DNA from: Gloeopeniophorella convolvens
Taxonomy: Eukaryota > Basidiomycota > Agaricomycetes > Russulales
Assembly (NCBI GenBank): GCA_022496205.1
Contig: WTXD01000033.1
Span: 62,001 to 126,000 of the forward strand
DNA length: 64,000 nucleotides
Reading direction: 5' to 3'
The first letter of the stretch is position 1. The number at the start of each line of letters is the position of its first letter. Position numbers and translations under genes: made by a program. Of this stretch, positions 23,701 through 33,387 are shown piece after piece. The notes under the pieces are model-generated. The model had not been told where the DNA came from and did no database searches. It was given only the letters and a program-made list of their open reading frames with translations.

Positions 23701-24648
23701 TGGCGTGGTATATTGAATGGCCGTTTGCGTTGTTCAGTGCTCAGTGGATAGGCTCCGGAGTGCCGTTGTCGATAGTCGTCAACACAGTCACTCGGACCTG
23801 GTAGCAGCAGGCCCCAATGCTGACAGGTCATCACGAGGCTCTCACATAGCACGTGTCATTACGTTATCTACTTTACTCTTCGAACAATGCTCCACGTCAG
23901 CGACTCCAGTCAGTTCGGACGCCGCTGGCACCTTCGACTACTATGGCGGCATGTACCTTTTCGACTGGTTCGGCACGAACTTCCATCCGTTGACGCTGAC
24001 CCACGACCAACATATGTACTTGCTAGCGAAACAATGCGATGGAGATTTCTACCAAAGTTACGCAGCCTTTACATTGTGAATCAGGTAGACTGATGACCGA
24101 GCCTAAGTCTCTTTGGACAGTTGGCGACGTTAGCAAGCCATGAATCAGGGCCAGTGGCAGCTCTTCGGTCGTCGCTGCTCCCCGAGCCAATCCCAAACTC
24201 TGCTATCTGACAGATATCGGTCTCTCGTGGAGGCCGACATAGCCGCAGCTGCTTCTTGAGCGGCTCATACTGGTGAGCCACCAAAAAATCCGTCACCTCA
24301 GCGTCTCGCCTAGTGTTTCGGCGTCATCTTGCATAGGCAGTCCGGTCAGCTGGCCTCGTGGCAGTCAACACAAGATCATCCATCCCTGTTGAGTACGGGA
24401 GCCCCGGCGGCTGGTTCCCACGCTTATCGCGCTGTTAGGTCAGTGCACCCCAGCTTTACGAAAGGCGGCCGACCAGTTATTGGTGATGAGCGCTTACTGC
24501 CTCAATTACGCGGGCGAACTTGCCAACACTGTGCTTGCAAGAGGGTTGGGGTGACCCAGTCCGGGATAAGCGACTTCGTCGAGTGGGGTAGTACTGTCTC
24601 CTTCATAAACCTGGGCGAATCCCCATCTCAGTGTAACGCCTTCCTGCT
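20724..24648. other. gene-poor region with unassigned ORFs at 23.1-24.1 kb
   Basis: Between 20.8 and 22.9 kb only overlapping short frames occur; a plus-strand frame near 21457-21756 (SQVHIPQFLPLRGLIHLRFSE) is faintly F-box/LRR-like but broken on either side. At 23122-23397, 23480-23716 and 23887-24079 three plus-strand frames follow each other, of 91, 78 and about 64 codons. They have balanced amino-acid composition (e.g. YYGGMYLFDWFGTNFHPLTL) and could be exons of one orphan gene. I could not join them with confident splice sites, and no domain is recognised. Confidence 0.4.
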
Positions 24649-25902
24649 ATGGCTGCTGCATTCGTTGAAGCACCCATCAATCCCTCCAGTACATCAAATG
24701 GTGCTCCGGCCGCACTCCCGGTGCCGTCGTACGCATCACGCTACAAATACTTAGCGCTGGCGTTTCCGCACACTCATGTACTTCATGTGGAGTTGAATCG
24801 GTGAGCCAATTGGCCGATAAGCTCCAGCGATATGTACTGACACCATAATTTGGATAGCGGGCCTGTGAATGCCTTTAATGAAGAGTGCGGGGCTGCGTTA
24901 AGCCATATTGGGCGCCTGCTGATACCCGTACTGCTCCAGGATCTGGCGCGAGTACAACGATGCATTCGGGCACATTGGTCAGGACCCTAGCGTGCGCGTG
25001 GTAGTCCTTTCGTCCCGTATGAAGAAAGTCTTCTCTGCGGGCGCTGACCGTAAGCATCAAGATCCCACTTATTCCTCGGTTTGATTCTCACAAATTACCG
25101 ATAGTGGCAAGCCTGCAGTCCCCGCCTACCGCCAGCGAGCCCGTTCGCCGGACGTTCGTCCTCCGTTCTTGGTTGGGCGAGTTCCAACACGCCATCGGCG
25201 CACCCTCTAGGGTGCCGCAGCCTGTGCTAGCTGCCGTCCATGGCGTCGCCTTCGGCCTCGGCCTCGAGCTCATAGCAGCCTGCGACGTTCGCTGGGCTGC
25301 AGCAGATGCTGTTTTTAGCATCAAAGAAGTCGATGTTGGCGTGCCTGCCGACCTGGGCGCACTTGCACGGCTCCCAAAGCTCGTTGGAAACGCGTCGTTG
25401 ATGCGCGAGCTCGCATATACTGCGCGCAACTTTGGCGCCGAGGAAGCGTTACAACTCGGCGCTGTGTCCAAGGTCGGTTACTCTACCGCTTTTGGATGGT
25501 ACACCCACGGGATAATGCAGGTCGTCGCTGGGAGCCGCGAGGATGTCATCGCTGCTGTCCTCGGTCTAGCTCGAGAGATTGCGGGCAAAAGTCCCGTTGC
25601 CATCTCAGGTACTAAGCGCTTCCTCACCCACGCACTAGACCATTCGTACGTCTCCGCTGGCCGAACATTACAACACAGCTAATTTCCGCATGAATAGGGT
25701 AGAAGATGCGCTGGAGTACCAGGCAACTTGGGGAGGAATACTGGTTCAGGGAAAGGTATGTATTTCTTGCGTATGCATGCTATGCACTTATTCAGCCCCA
25801 TCACAGGACCTTATAGAGTCCGCAGCTGCTGTAGCCAGAGGTCAGAAGATCGAATACGAAGACATGGGGCAAGTACCTCAGCTCGGCCGGGCGGAGCTAT
25901 GA
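24649..25902 (+). CDS. enoyl-CoA hydratase/isomerase family protein, dienoyl-CoA isomerase type (Ech1/Dci1-like)
   Basis: A crotonase-fold enzyme, best matching delta(3,5)-delta(2,4)-dienoyl-CoA isomerases used in beta-oxidation of unsaturated fatty acids. Seven exons are inferred: 24649-24800, 24858-24884, 24940-25049, 25105-25472, 25521-25645, 25698-25755 and 25807-25902. The spliced protein starts MAAAFVEAP and reads HVLHVELNRGPVNAFNEEIW, then RVVVLSSRMKKVFSAGAD (oxyanion-hole region). Next come PQPVLAAVHGVAFGLGLELI, then CDVRWAAADAVFSIKEVDVG and VPADLGALARLPK, which include the expected acidic catalytic positions. It ends at QVPQLGRAEL. Exon 2 is only 27 nt. The final tripeptide AEL is at best a weak peroxisomal signal, so compartment is uncertain. 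Splices are hand-inferred but all keep frame. Confidence 0.9.
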
Positions 25903-26280
25903 CCGTTTCGTGCGCCCTCCGGCGGCTCAGGCACGGTTGCTGATTCGGTCAAGGTTCAGTACGTACTATACGTATAGCCAGCCATGGTCGTCATGAGCAA
26001 CGGTATTAGCATCTATGTGTAGGATTAAAGCCGAGCACAAGTATCGTCGATGACGCTTAGAGACATGCTGCCGCGGTACCATCATCTCTGCTGCCGCTTC
26101 AGATGATACTTTGAGGATCAAAGCAGATTGATCCCACACTCGAGTTTGTCTGTCCCCCTTCGGGTAATCCGGATACGTTTCCAAGGTAGACTATAAGATG
26201 GATATAAGACCGCAACGCAAAAAGCCTAGACTGAAACTAATCATCTAGGGCATCGAGGAGAAGCAGGGGCTGAAAAAGCA
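25903..26280. other. intergenic before the tRNA pair
   Basis: Nothing recognised apart from the likely 3' flank of the dienoyl-CoA isomerase gene. Confidence 0.5.
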
Positions 26281-26352
26281 TGCCCACTGGCTGGATCGAA
26301 CAACCGACCTCATCATTACGAGTGACGCGCTCTACCACTGAGCTAAACGGGC
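26281..26352 (-). tRNA. tRNA-Thr (anticodon CGT), second copy
   Basis: The reverse strand gives acceptor GCCCGTT pairing with AGTGGGC (including G-U and U-G wobbles), D stem GCTC/GAGC, anticodon stem CGTCA/TGATG with loop CTCGTAA, and T arm GGTTG-TTCGATC-CAGCC. It differs from the copy at 4268-4339 at only a few sites: acceptor positions and one T-loop base. There is no intron. It is followed 140 bp away by tRNA-Ile on the same strand. Confidence 0.93.
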
Positions 26353-26490
26353 AGCGCCGAGGAATGGGGCTCTGCGCATGATAGCTTTGAACCCAATGCA
26401 CTTGGTAACATGGTTGCCGGTCCCTGCGTGAAATAGGGTGGAATCCGCGCGATAGGCTCACCCGCATTTTCAGTTAGAAAAAACTGTTTA

Positions 26491-26564
26491 TGGCCAACGT
26501 GGGGATCGAACCCAAGACCTTCGCGTTATTAGCACGACGCTCTAACCAACTGAGCTAGTCGGCC
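26491..26564 (-). tRNA. tRNA-Ile (anticodon AAT)
   Basis: The reverse strand reads GGCCGAC at the acceptor, pairing with GTTGGCC. The D arm is GCTC-AGTTGGTTA-GAGC, and the anticodon stem TCGTG/CGCGA encloses loop CTAATAA with anticodon AAT. The T arm has loop TTCGATC, with one mismatch at the base of the T stem. Discriminator is A. No intron. Confidence 0.93.
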
Positions 26565-27435
26565 AATACCGAATTTATGGAAAGAATACACACGGGTTGA
26601 TGCAGACACTCTTCGGGGATGAGGGATGCACCGGTTCCTGTAATCTTCAAATTTCGGTGAAGAGCCCTCGCAGTGGACGGTAGCCTGGAAGAAGTATCGA
26701 GAGGCTACACAAAGCATAGCCACGCATGCACATCAACGTTCCTACGACCGAAAGCGAGGCACATGCACAAGGCCCAAGCAACCAACGAACAGTAAAAGGA
26801 AACCCACACGAGGCAGGGCCGAGTTAGGCCGAGTGCCACCCTGGATTTCAGCCCTCCGGCACAACTTGGTGGCTGGATGCCGAAGACGCTGAACGATCCC
26901 AAGAGGCGTTGGAGCCTCCAGGCTCCTACGTTCGCGAGTTAGACGCCTATAGGATACTTAGAGTGCTTCAACCTCGCTGGACGGCTTCCACACTGTAGAG
27001 AGAGTGCCGCCGGGTCAGCGCGGCGAACCGCTGGAGTAAGTTATAAGTTAAAAATAGAGTGATCGATGATATATCACTGCTTCTCAAAACCGAGCTGACC
27101 CTGGACCCGAACGCATTGTTGAACGAGACTCGCAAGAGCAGTCGAGGACTCACTGACATCGTCAGTTCAATTCGGTTCCACATTCTTGAGTTGTGGTAGG
27201 TCGCTAGCCAATTATTACTAGCACTCAATTGGTGCATGGAAAGTAGATTCAAGTGAGGTCAGTTGAGGTGACGGGACGAGGTGGATCTGTGAGAATGACA
27301 TACTATATTTGGCACTCGTCATCGGCACCAGCTCGTCCGCTCGGCTTCGACGGCTGCCCGCGAAGTCTTTTCAACTTCTCATTGGAATGATCATGCATCG
27401 GTGCCCTTTCTCCCCCAGCTCCAACGCTGTCCGCC
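26565..27435. other. intergenic between tRNA-Ile and the MFS transporter
   Basis: No coding region recognised; the 3' part should contain the MFS gene promoter. Confidence 0.5.
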
Positions 27436-29332
27436 ATGTCCGACGATGCTGTCCATGACTCGTCTGTTTCGCCCACTGAGACCTTGCACGTCCAACCTCT
27501 GAATGACGTGAATGGGCCCGCAGATGCTCAACGGGTGAAGGGCGACGTGCCTGCTACACACCCCCGGCGTGCGGTAGACTTTGGGTTCCTTCCAATTCCG
27601 GAGAGGCTTAGATATGACCCGGAAAATCCTGCCAATTTTGGTCTCCTATTGAACGTGGTCTTCGGCTTATCGAGTACATTCAGTATGTGCTATACCTTAC
27701 TCTCGGCTTTGAAGTGACGCTCATGGCCATCTCGTTCAGTTGTCGCTAACTTGTATTATTGTCAACCTCTTCTGAGTTGGTTACTACTATAGCTGCATGT
27801 CTTGAATGCTGAACCAGAACTTGCAGTTCAATTCGCGCAATCATTCAACGTGACAGACGGAGAAGTCTCTCGGTATGTCCGATAGACTACACTCTTTTGA
27901 CTTCGGCAAGTCTCTGACCGTATTTACAGTATACCTACCCTCGTTCAAGCAGGGTATGCTACCTCTACACTGTTCAGAAGGGTGTCTCATCACATTCCTT
28001 TTTCTAGGTATGCATCAGGGCTTTTACTCATCAGCCCTCTCGGCGACCTCGTGCGACGACGACCTCTCTTGCTGCTCGTATGCTTCATTAGCGCAAATCT
28101 AACGATTGGTCTTGCGGTCACGCGCTCATTGGCCGTGTTTGAGGCCCTCTGCTTCCTTATCGGAGCCTCGAGTGTCGCGCCTCAAATTCTGATCCCACTC
28201 GCAGCCGATCTCGCTCCACCATCTCGACGAGCATCGGCCATATCGATTGTGCTCTCCGGCCTTCTCTTTGGTGTTCTTATAGCTCGAGTTTTCGCGGGTA
28301 TCATCGCCCAGTTCGTAACATGGCGTGTCGTATACTATATGGCCATTGGTGTGCAGTACGCCGTCTTGGCTATGCTCTGGGCGACGCTTCCGGATTACCC
28401 GGCCAAGAATAGACACTTAACGTATTTCGAGATCCTCTGGACCATGGCCCGCCTCGCCGTGACTGAGCCCAAGCTCATCCAAGCATCCCTCATCAGCATG
28501 GCTTCAAGCGCATGTTTTACCTGCTTCTGGGTGACATTGACCTTCTTGCTCGGAGGTTCGCCGTACAACTACTCAACGTGAGTGACGCCAAATTCAGGCT
28601 TCTTTCTGAGCCTGACCCACGTATCAGTCTCGTTATCGGACTATTTGGGCTTGTGGGCATGTTCGGCGTGTCAATGAGCCCCCTTGTCGGCCGTCTGATA
28701 GACCGGCTCGTACCGTGGTACGCGTCTTTGATCGCTACCATAGGGCTCTTGGCGATGCAAGGAATTTACACGGGCGCGGCGGGCATCAACGTTGCAGCAG
28801 TAGTCATTGTAACTATTGGACTTGATGTGGGACGTCAGATGCAGCAAGTTTCACTCACTACTTCAGTTTATGGGTGAGTGTAACCCAGTTCGATCAATAC
28901 CGTATCTGAGTCCTGCATATAGAATCTCAGAAGCTGCAAGAGCACGACTTAACGCTGTGCTGATCCTCTCTGTAAGCTTCAGCAGGTTGGCGCGTTGACC
29001 GCGCTTACACATGCATTGAACAGCTTTTCATTGGACAAGTCATGGGCACGTCCGTCGGCACGAAGGTCTTTGTTGAACATGGCTGGCGTGCATCCGCCGG
29101 GCTCATGCTCGGTTGGACTGTGTGGCAACTGGCGATACTTCTTATCCGTGGCCCTCATTGCTCGCGATACACGTGGTTCGGATATGAGGGAGGGATTGAG
29201 TGGCGCAAAAGTATTGTTGCCGCGCGCGCATTGGAGGCGGAGCCTGAGAAGAAAGCGGATAGTATCGAGGCGCCGGCTGGGTCAGTTGATGGATCGGACG
29301 AGAAAAGGAGCGATCCATCTGCAAAAGTATAG
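27436..29332 (+). CDS. major facilitator superfamily transporter
   Basis: A 12-helix-type MFS permease of the plasma membrane or vacuole, about 508 aa. Eight exons are inferred: 27436-27682, 27740-27775, 27827-27872, 27930-27953, 28008-28577, 28628-28873, 28923-28971 and 29024-29332; all junctions keep frame. The soluble N-terminus (about 70 aa) leads into FGLSSTFIVANLYYCQPLLI, then VSRIPTLVQAGYASGLLLIS and PLGDLVRRRP, the MFS motif A between helices 2 and 3. Later helices include LVIGLFGLVGMFGVSMSPLV and FIGQVMGTSVGTKVF. The tail is charged (EAEPEKKADS). The motifs resemble bacterial-type multidrug/sugar-efflux MFS members found widely in fungi; the substrate is unknown. Exons 2-4 are only 36, 46 and 24 nt. 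Confidence 0.9.
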
Positions 29333-29744
29333 TGGTCTGTCTTCATGGCTGTAATCTAGAGGATGCGCAATCTGAGCGTACACGTCTCGATAGACCCACG
29401 GACTACAGACATGTCATGCGATTACGCCTGCTACACTCTCGCTTGGTGAGAATGCGAGTCTGACGGACCCTAGAGGGAGCCCACCAAAGCGGCCCGGTCG
29501 ACCAGAGTCCCGGAGTCTCCGGTCGGTAAGTTTGATTCTGTCAATGCGGTCCATCATGCCCGTGCGCGGCCGTATGACTTTTGTTTTGAGCCTACAGTCA
29601 CCACGACGCGCTGGGCGACGCTCAAACGTGGCCAGGATTCGTCAATCCCCTTGAATACCAAGAGCTACTATCTGTATATTCCAAGCGTTGCTCTGAACTC
29701 TAAGCAAGAGAGGCATCTACGTACGCCACATCCGTTTACTATCG
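29333..29744. other. intergenic between MFS and F-box genes
   Basis: No gene supported; expected 3' flank of the MFS gene and promoter of the F-box gene, which is on the same strand. Confidence 0.5.
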
Positions 29745-31628
29745 ATGCCAATAGCTTATCCTATGGTTGTGCAAGGTTCAGAACGTCAAGTAACCATGGA
29801 CTCGTCAGTTGATCATGCTCCAAGCTTGCGCCCGGGAGTCAAGGAAGGAAATAGCGACCTTACCGATACAGGTCTAAACCTACCTCCGGTAGCACGCATT
29901 CCATTCGAGGTGCTGGAGCACATCTTCGCGTTTCAAACGATAATAGATCCCTCGGTCACACCAAGCATGATAAAGCGCTGCGGACAGGACGGTTGGTTGG
30001 TGGAGCTGACAGCACAAGAGAAGCTGGGATGGATCAAGATCACGCATGTGTGCCGCCTCTGGCGTCATGTCGCTCTTAGCCGCCCTGAACTATGGGTCTA
30101 TGTCTCCCTCTTCCTAGGCCCCGAATGGAGAGACGAGTTTGTTTCCCGCAGCAAGCAGCTACCCATCGTGCTCGACTGCACCAAGGTCCCGAAAGCGGTC
30201 GATTACCAGGAGCTCATCGTACGGCACATTCACCGTATCAAGCAGCTGGGCATTGGCGGGATAACCCAACGGGCCCCATTTCTCGAGATGCCGGCTCCCC
30301 ACTTGGAGAAGCTCGAGTTTTTCCCAAGCCCAGAGTTCTCGCCGATCTACACGTTCCCTGATCAGCCATTCTGCAACTTCGCGCCGAAGCTCAAGCACCT
30401 CGCTCTGAAGGGCTGCAGCAATTTCTGCTGGGACTCGCCGATCGTCAACAACCTCACGTACCTTGAGTACTGCGGCGACCGAAACAAACCAACCCTGACT
30501 ACCCTGCTCTCGACGCTCAGTCGCATGCCACGATTGGAGCACCTCCGCCTGAGCTGGTGTCTGCCGTCCGACAAACGAATCAAGACAGAACAGACCATCG
30601 AATTTCCGTGCCTCGAGAGCCTCGACCTGGCAGGGATGTCTTCAGACTGCGTCGCCGTATTCAAGCGCCTCAAGTTTCCCGCGGCAGCCAGGCTATACAT
30701 GTATGCTCGACTCACGGACGGGGAAGGGCGCGTGCCTCGCGTCACGCCCCCGCTCGTCGTTCCCTATCTCTCCACACACTTTGAGCCTCTGCGTGGGGCA
30801 TCGCGATTCCCCATTTTCCACCTCGAGGGCTTCGAGCACGAGATCTGCGTCAAGGCTGGCAAGACCCTCAGTGCTAGCTGGACCGACCCCGAAGCGGAGC
30901 TTGCGCGGTACTCGTACCGAGCCGATCTCGACCTCAACCTCGGATGGCCGACTGAAGGTCGGAAGTCGAAGCAACCGGCGACCTTCATCAAACGCGTCAT
31001 GGAAGCACTGCCGCTGGGTGGTGTGCGCATCTTGCGTGTGCATACGCCTTACAGCATGGAATGGGGCCCGCAGACGTGGCGCTACCTTTGCGATGACGAG
31101 AAGCATGTCGAGCACGTCGACGTCGTGGGCCCGAGCGCTCTGTACCTCCCTCGGGCGCTCGCCGACAGCCAGCCGGGTGAAGAACCGCTCTTCCAACGAC
31201 TCAGGTCTATTACGTTCTTGTGGCCACCGCGCGGCCGGTGGGATGACAGCGAATTTGATGGCGCCGGAGATGATGAAGAAGAGAACAGCGACGAGGCGGG
31301 CAGCGAGGAAAGTGAGGATGAGTCCGGGTCTGAAGAAGGCGATCAAGACGCGTTAGAGGAACCTGAAGGAGATGACGGGAGACTGCGCGGTGACACGAAA
31401 ACCGATGGAGATGACCACGATGGTGGCTCAGAACCAAACGCGCCGAATGCGAGTACTGTCCTAGCGGAACTTGCACGCGTGATTGCATCGCGGGGCCAGA
31501 GTTCCATCCAGAAGGTGTTCTTCAAACAGCATCATCATCCTCGCGCTGAAATTCCCGAATTCATCAAAGAGCTTAGGAGAGCTGGCCTCGGCAAGCTCGA
31601 AGAGGTTGTCCGAGTGGAATTTATCTGA
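29745..31628 (+). CDS. F-box domain protein with acidic tail region
   Basis: A single frame of 627 aa; an in-frame ATG at codon 18 (MDSSVDHAPS) is an alternative start. The F-box is at about residues 45-115: PPVARIPFEVLEHIFAFQTI, then LGWIKITHVCRLWRHVALSR and PELWVYVSLF. The body has irregular LRR-like segments (PHLEKLEFFPSPEF, PKLKHLALKGCSNF, PRLEHLRLSWCLP). Around residues 500-560 lies a highly acidic, Ser/Glu/Asp-rich stretch (DDEEENSDEAGSEESEDESG), absent from the other F-box genes here. After it a short conserved-looking helix ends the protein (IPEFIKELRRAGLGKLEEVV). Probable SCF substrate receptor by family; target unknown. Confidence 0.86.
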   Translation: MPIAYPMVVQGSERQVTMDSSVDHAPSLRPGVKEGNSDLTDTGLNLPPVARIPFEVLEHIFAFQTIIDPSVTPSMIKRCGQDGWLVELTAQEKLGWIKITHVCRLWRHVALSRPELWVYVSLFLGPEWRDEFVSRSKQLPIVLDCTKVPKAVDYQELIVRHIHRIKQLGIGGITQRAPFLEMPAPHLEKLEFFPSPEFSPIYTFPDQPFCNFAPKLKHLALKGCSNFCWDSPIVNNLTYLEYCGDRNKPTLTTLLSTLSRMPRLEHLRLSWCLPSDKRIKTEQTIEFPCLESLDLAGMSSDCVAVFKRLKFPAAARLYMYARLTDGEGRVPRVTPPLVVPYLSTHFEPLRGASRFPIFHLEGFEHEICVKAGKTLSASWTDPEAELARYSYRADLDLNLGWPTEGRKSKQPATFIKRVMEALPLGGVRILRVHTPYSMEWGPQTWRYLCDDEKHVEHVDVVGPSALYLPRALADSQPGEEPLFQRLRSITFLWPPRGRWDDSEFDGAGDDEEENSDEAGSEESEDESGSEEGDQDALEEPEGDDGRLRGDTKTDGDDHDGGSEPNAPNASTVLAELARVIASRGQSSIQKVFFKQHHHPRAEIPEFIKELRRAGLGKLEEVVRVEFI

Positions 31629-32003
31629 GGTCAATCGGTTCACCTTCGACTCTAGGGTTCGTTTTGGTCACCGTCTTGTGATCTTGCTTTCGCTACTTGT
31701 ATTCAATTGATGGCTGCTGGGTCATACGTGCTGCAAGCTGAATCAAGTACAACGACACGAGTATCAGGAAATAGAGGGTGGCTCCGTGACTCTTGTCTGC
31801 AGACGGCCGAAGCCCGAGATACTACAGCTTGCCTCATTACTAGGCCAGATTGTGAGGCGTGCACAAGACGCGGAAAAAAATTATTCAGCCGGACGAGCGA
31901 CGCTGCCAATAAGGATACAAAGCAAGACGACGATGGGGATGACGATTGAGATACAACAAGGCGAACACAGACGGCCCGCGTCAACCAAGATGTGCAATAT
32001 GCT
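31629..32003. other. convergent 3' flanks of F-box gene and UBC1
   Basis: Short intergenic stretch between two convergent genes; only the two 3' untranslated regions are expected. Confidence 0.5.
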
Positions 32004-32856
32004 TCACACCTTGAGCAACTCCTCGACAACCTTATCCTCCGTGATCTTGCCAACATTCGCGCCGCGGTAGTTTAATCGTCGAAGAACGTCAATCTGTATG
32101 CACGAAGTCCAGTGAGTGCGGTGCAGAGATCAAGAGGCAGGAGGCTAGGAACACTGCTCACCACCTTGCTGCGTTCGAAGCCAATCGCCTCAAATTGGTC
32201 AACATGCGCACGTTCGAGCCCTGCAATTGCAACCTCATCCCGCATACCCGCGCCGGCTTTACCAGCGGAGGCTGGTGCGGGCCCGCCGGCGTACACGTGG
32301 GTCCAATAACGCGCGGTATCATCGAAGCTGGTGCGCGACGTCATGTAGTGTTTCGCAACCTCGGCGTCCTGGGGGTCGTTTGGCTCTGGGCTGCAGAGGA
32401 GCGATTGGAGCGAGATAAGCGTTGACTTGAGCGTGAGGACGGGCGACCAGGCGTCCTTGAGGATATCGAGACAGATGGCACCAGATGCGGAGGAGACGTT
32501 CGGATGGTAGACCTTTGTAATGAACTTCATCTTGACAGGTTGGAAGGGATAGGAATCGGGGATCACGATGTCCTAGGATCGCGTCGTCCGGTGTCAGCAT
32601 ACTGGGCGCGTGGGCGGATTGACACGCAGCACGCACAACTTCAAAATGACCGCCTGCATAAGGAGTGTCCTGTGGTCCCTCGAAGGATCCGCGCAGATGG
32701 AAAGGTGAATTGTCGATGAGGTCGATGTTGATGTTCGACGACTTGTCGTTCTTGCAGTCTAGTGGGGACATCAGGACATGATCTGTGTAGCCGGAAACAG
32801 GCGTCATGCGCACCAGCAATCTCCTTGTTCACCCGACGAAGGCGTGCGTCAGACAT
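32004..32856 (-). CDS. UBC1: class II E2 ubiquitin-conjugating enzyme with C-terminal UBA domain (Ubc1/UBE2K type)
   Basis: Carries activated ubiquitin on a cysteine and extends ubiquitin chains. Four exons are inferred on the minus strand. Exon 1 encodes MSDARLRRVNKEIA, and exon 2 starts DCKNDKSSNINIDLID and runs to GPQDTPYAGGHFEV. Exon 3 has DIVIPDSYPFQPVKMKFITK and the active-site block YHPNVSSASGAICLDILKDA, placing the catalytic Cys near residue 89. Then comes LQSLLCSPEPNDPQD. The last exon completes a UBA domain: VDQFEAIGFERSKV joined to IDVLRRLNYRGANVGK, ending EELLKV at the TGA in 32004-32006. The insertion between the E2 fold and the UBA is short. The gene is divergent from HEM13. Family assignment is firm. 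Confidence 0.94.
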
Positions 32857-33387
32857 GACCGGACTCTCTAAGCTTTCAAAGGTCGGCGGCGAAGGGGAGG
32901 TAGAGGGTTGAGTGGAAGGTGGCAGAACTTTCGCTTTAAGTCTCGCCTCGCCCTCACTAGCTGTGTCCTTCTAGGTCCTTCTCCCACGTGGCGGCTTCCG
33001 CCTGTGACATGTTCATGACACTCGGCTTCCTGTCAATCACATCCACGACCACCAATCGCTTTGGCAAGGTAAGTGTGTATTCAGACATTGTGCAACTTGT
33101 GGGTCTTGCTCAATTCAATATGCCTTTCGATGTAGACCAGATCAATCGATCCTTATCCGGCTAGACTTTGCTGTTTAAAGCCTGGACTGTCATTCGTTCC
33201 GTCGGTTCTCGGCTCGTGAGATCTAGCCCACGCTTTCATGTGGAGGATACTCTCTTAGAGTCCCGCAGGTTCTAGCATAAAAGGTACGTGTTGTTACCCG
33301 ACGCGCCCGCTGAACGTCCCTCCTATTCAAGAGCGCTGATCTATCGACCCCAGGCGCGCTCGTCTCCTCTCGATATCGACTGCCATC
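32857..33387. promoter_or_regulatory. divergent promoter region of UBC1 and HEM13
   Basis: A 531-bp spacer between divergently transcribed genes. A TATA-like cataaaag lies near 33277-33284, about 105 bp before the HEM13 start. A gtaagt at about 33068 could be the donor of an intron in an untranslated leader. No specific operator can be identified by eye. Confidence 0.4.

Noticed and set aside
30693..31346. Long antisense frame (about 217 codons) opposite the F-box gene, and a plus-strand frame of equal length in another register
   Set aside because: Both lie wholly inside the F-box coding region; their composition is the shadow of the GC-rich third codon position.
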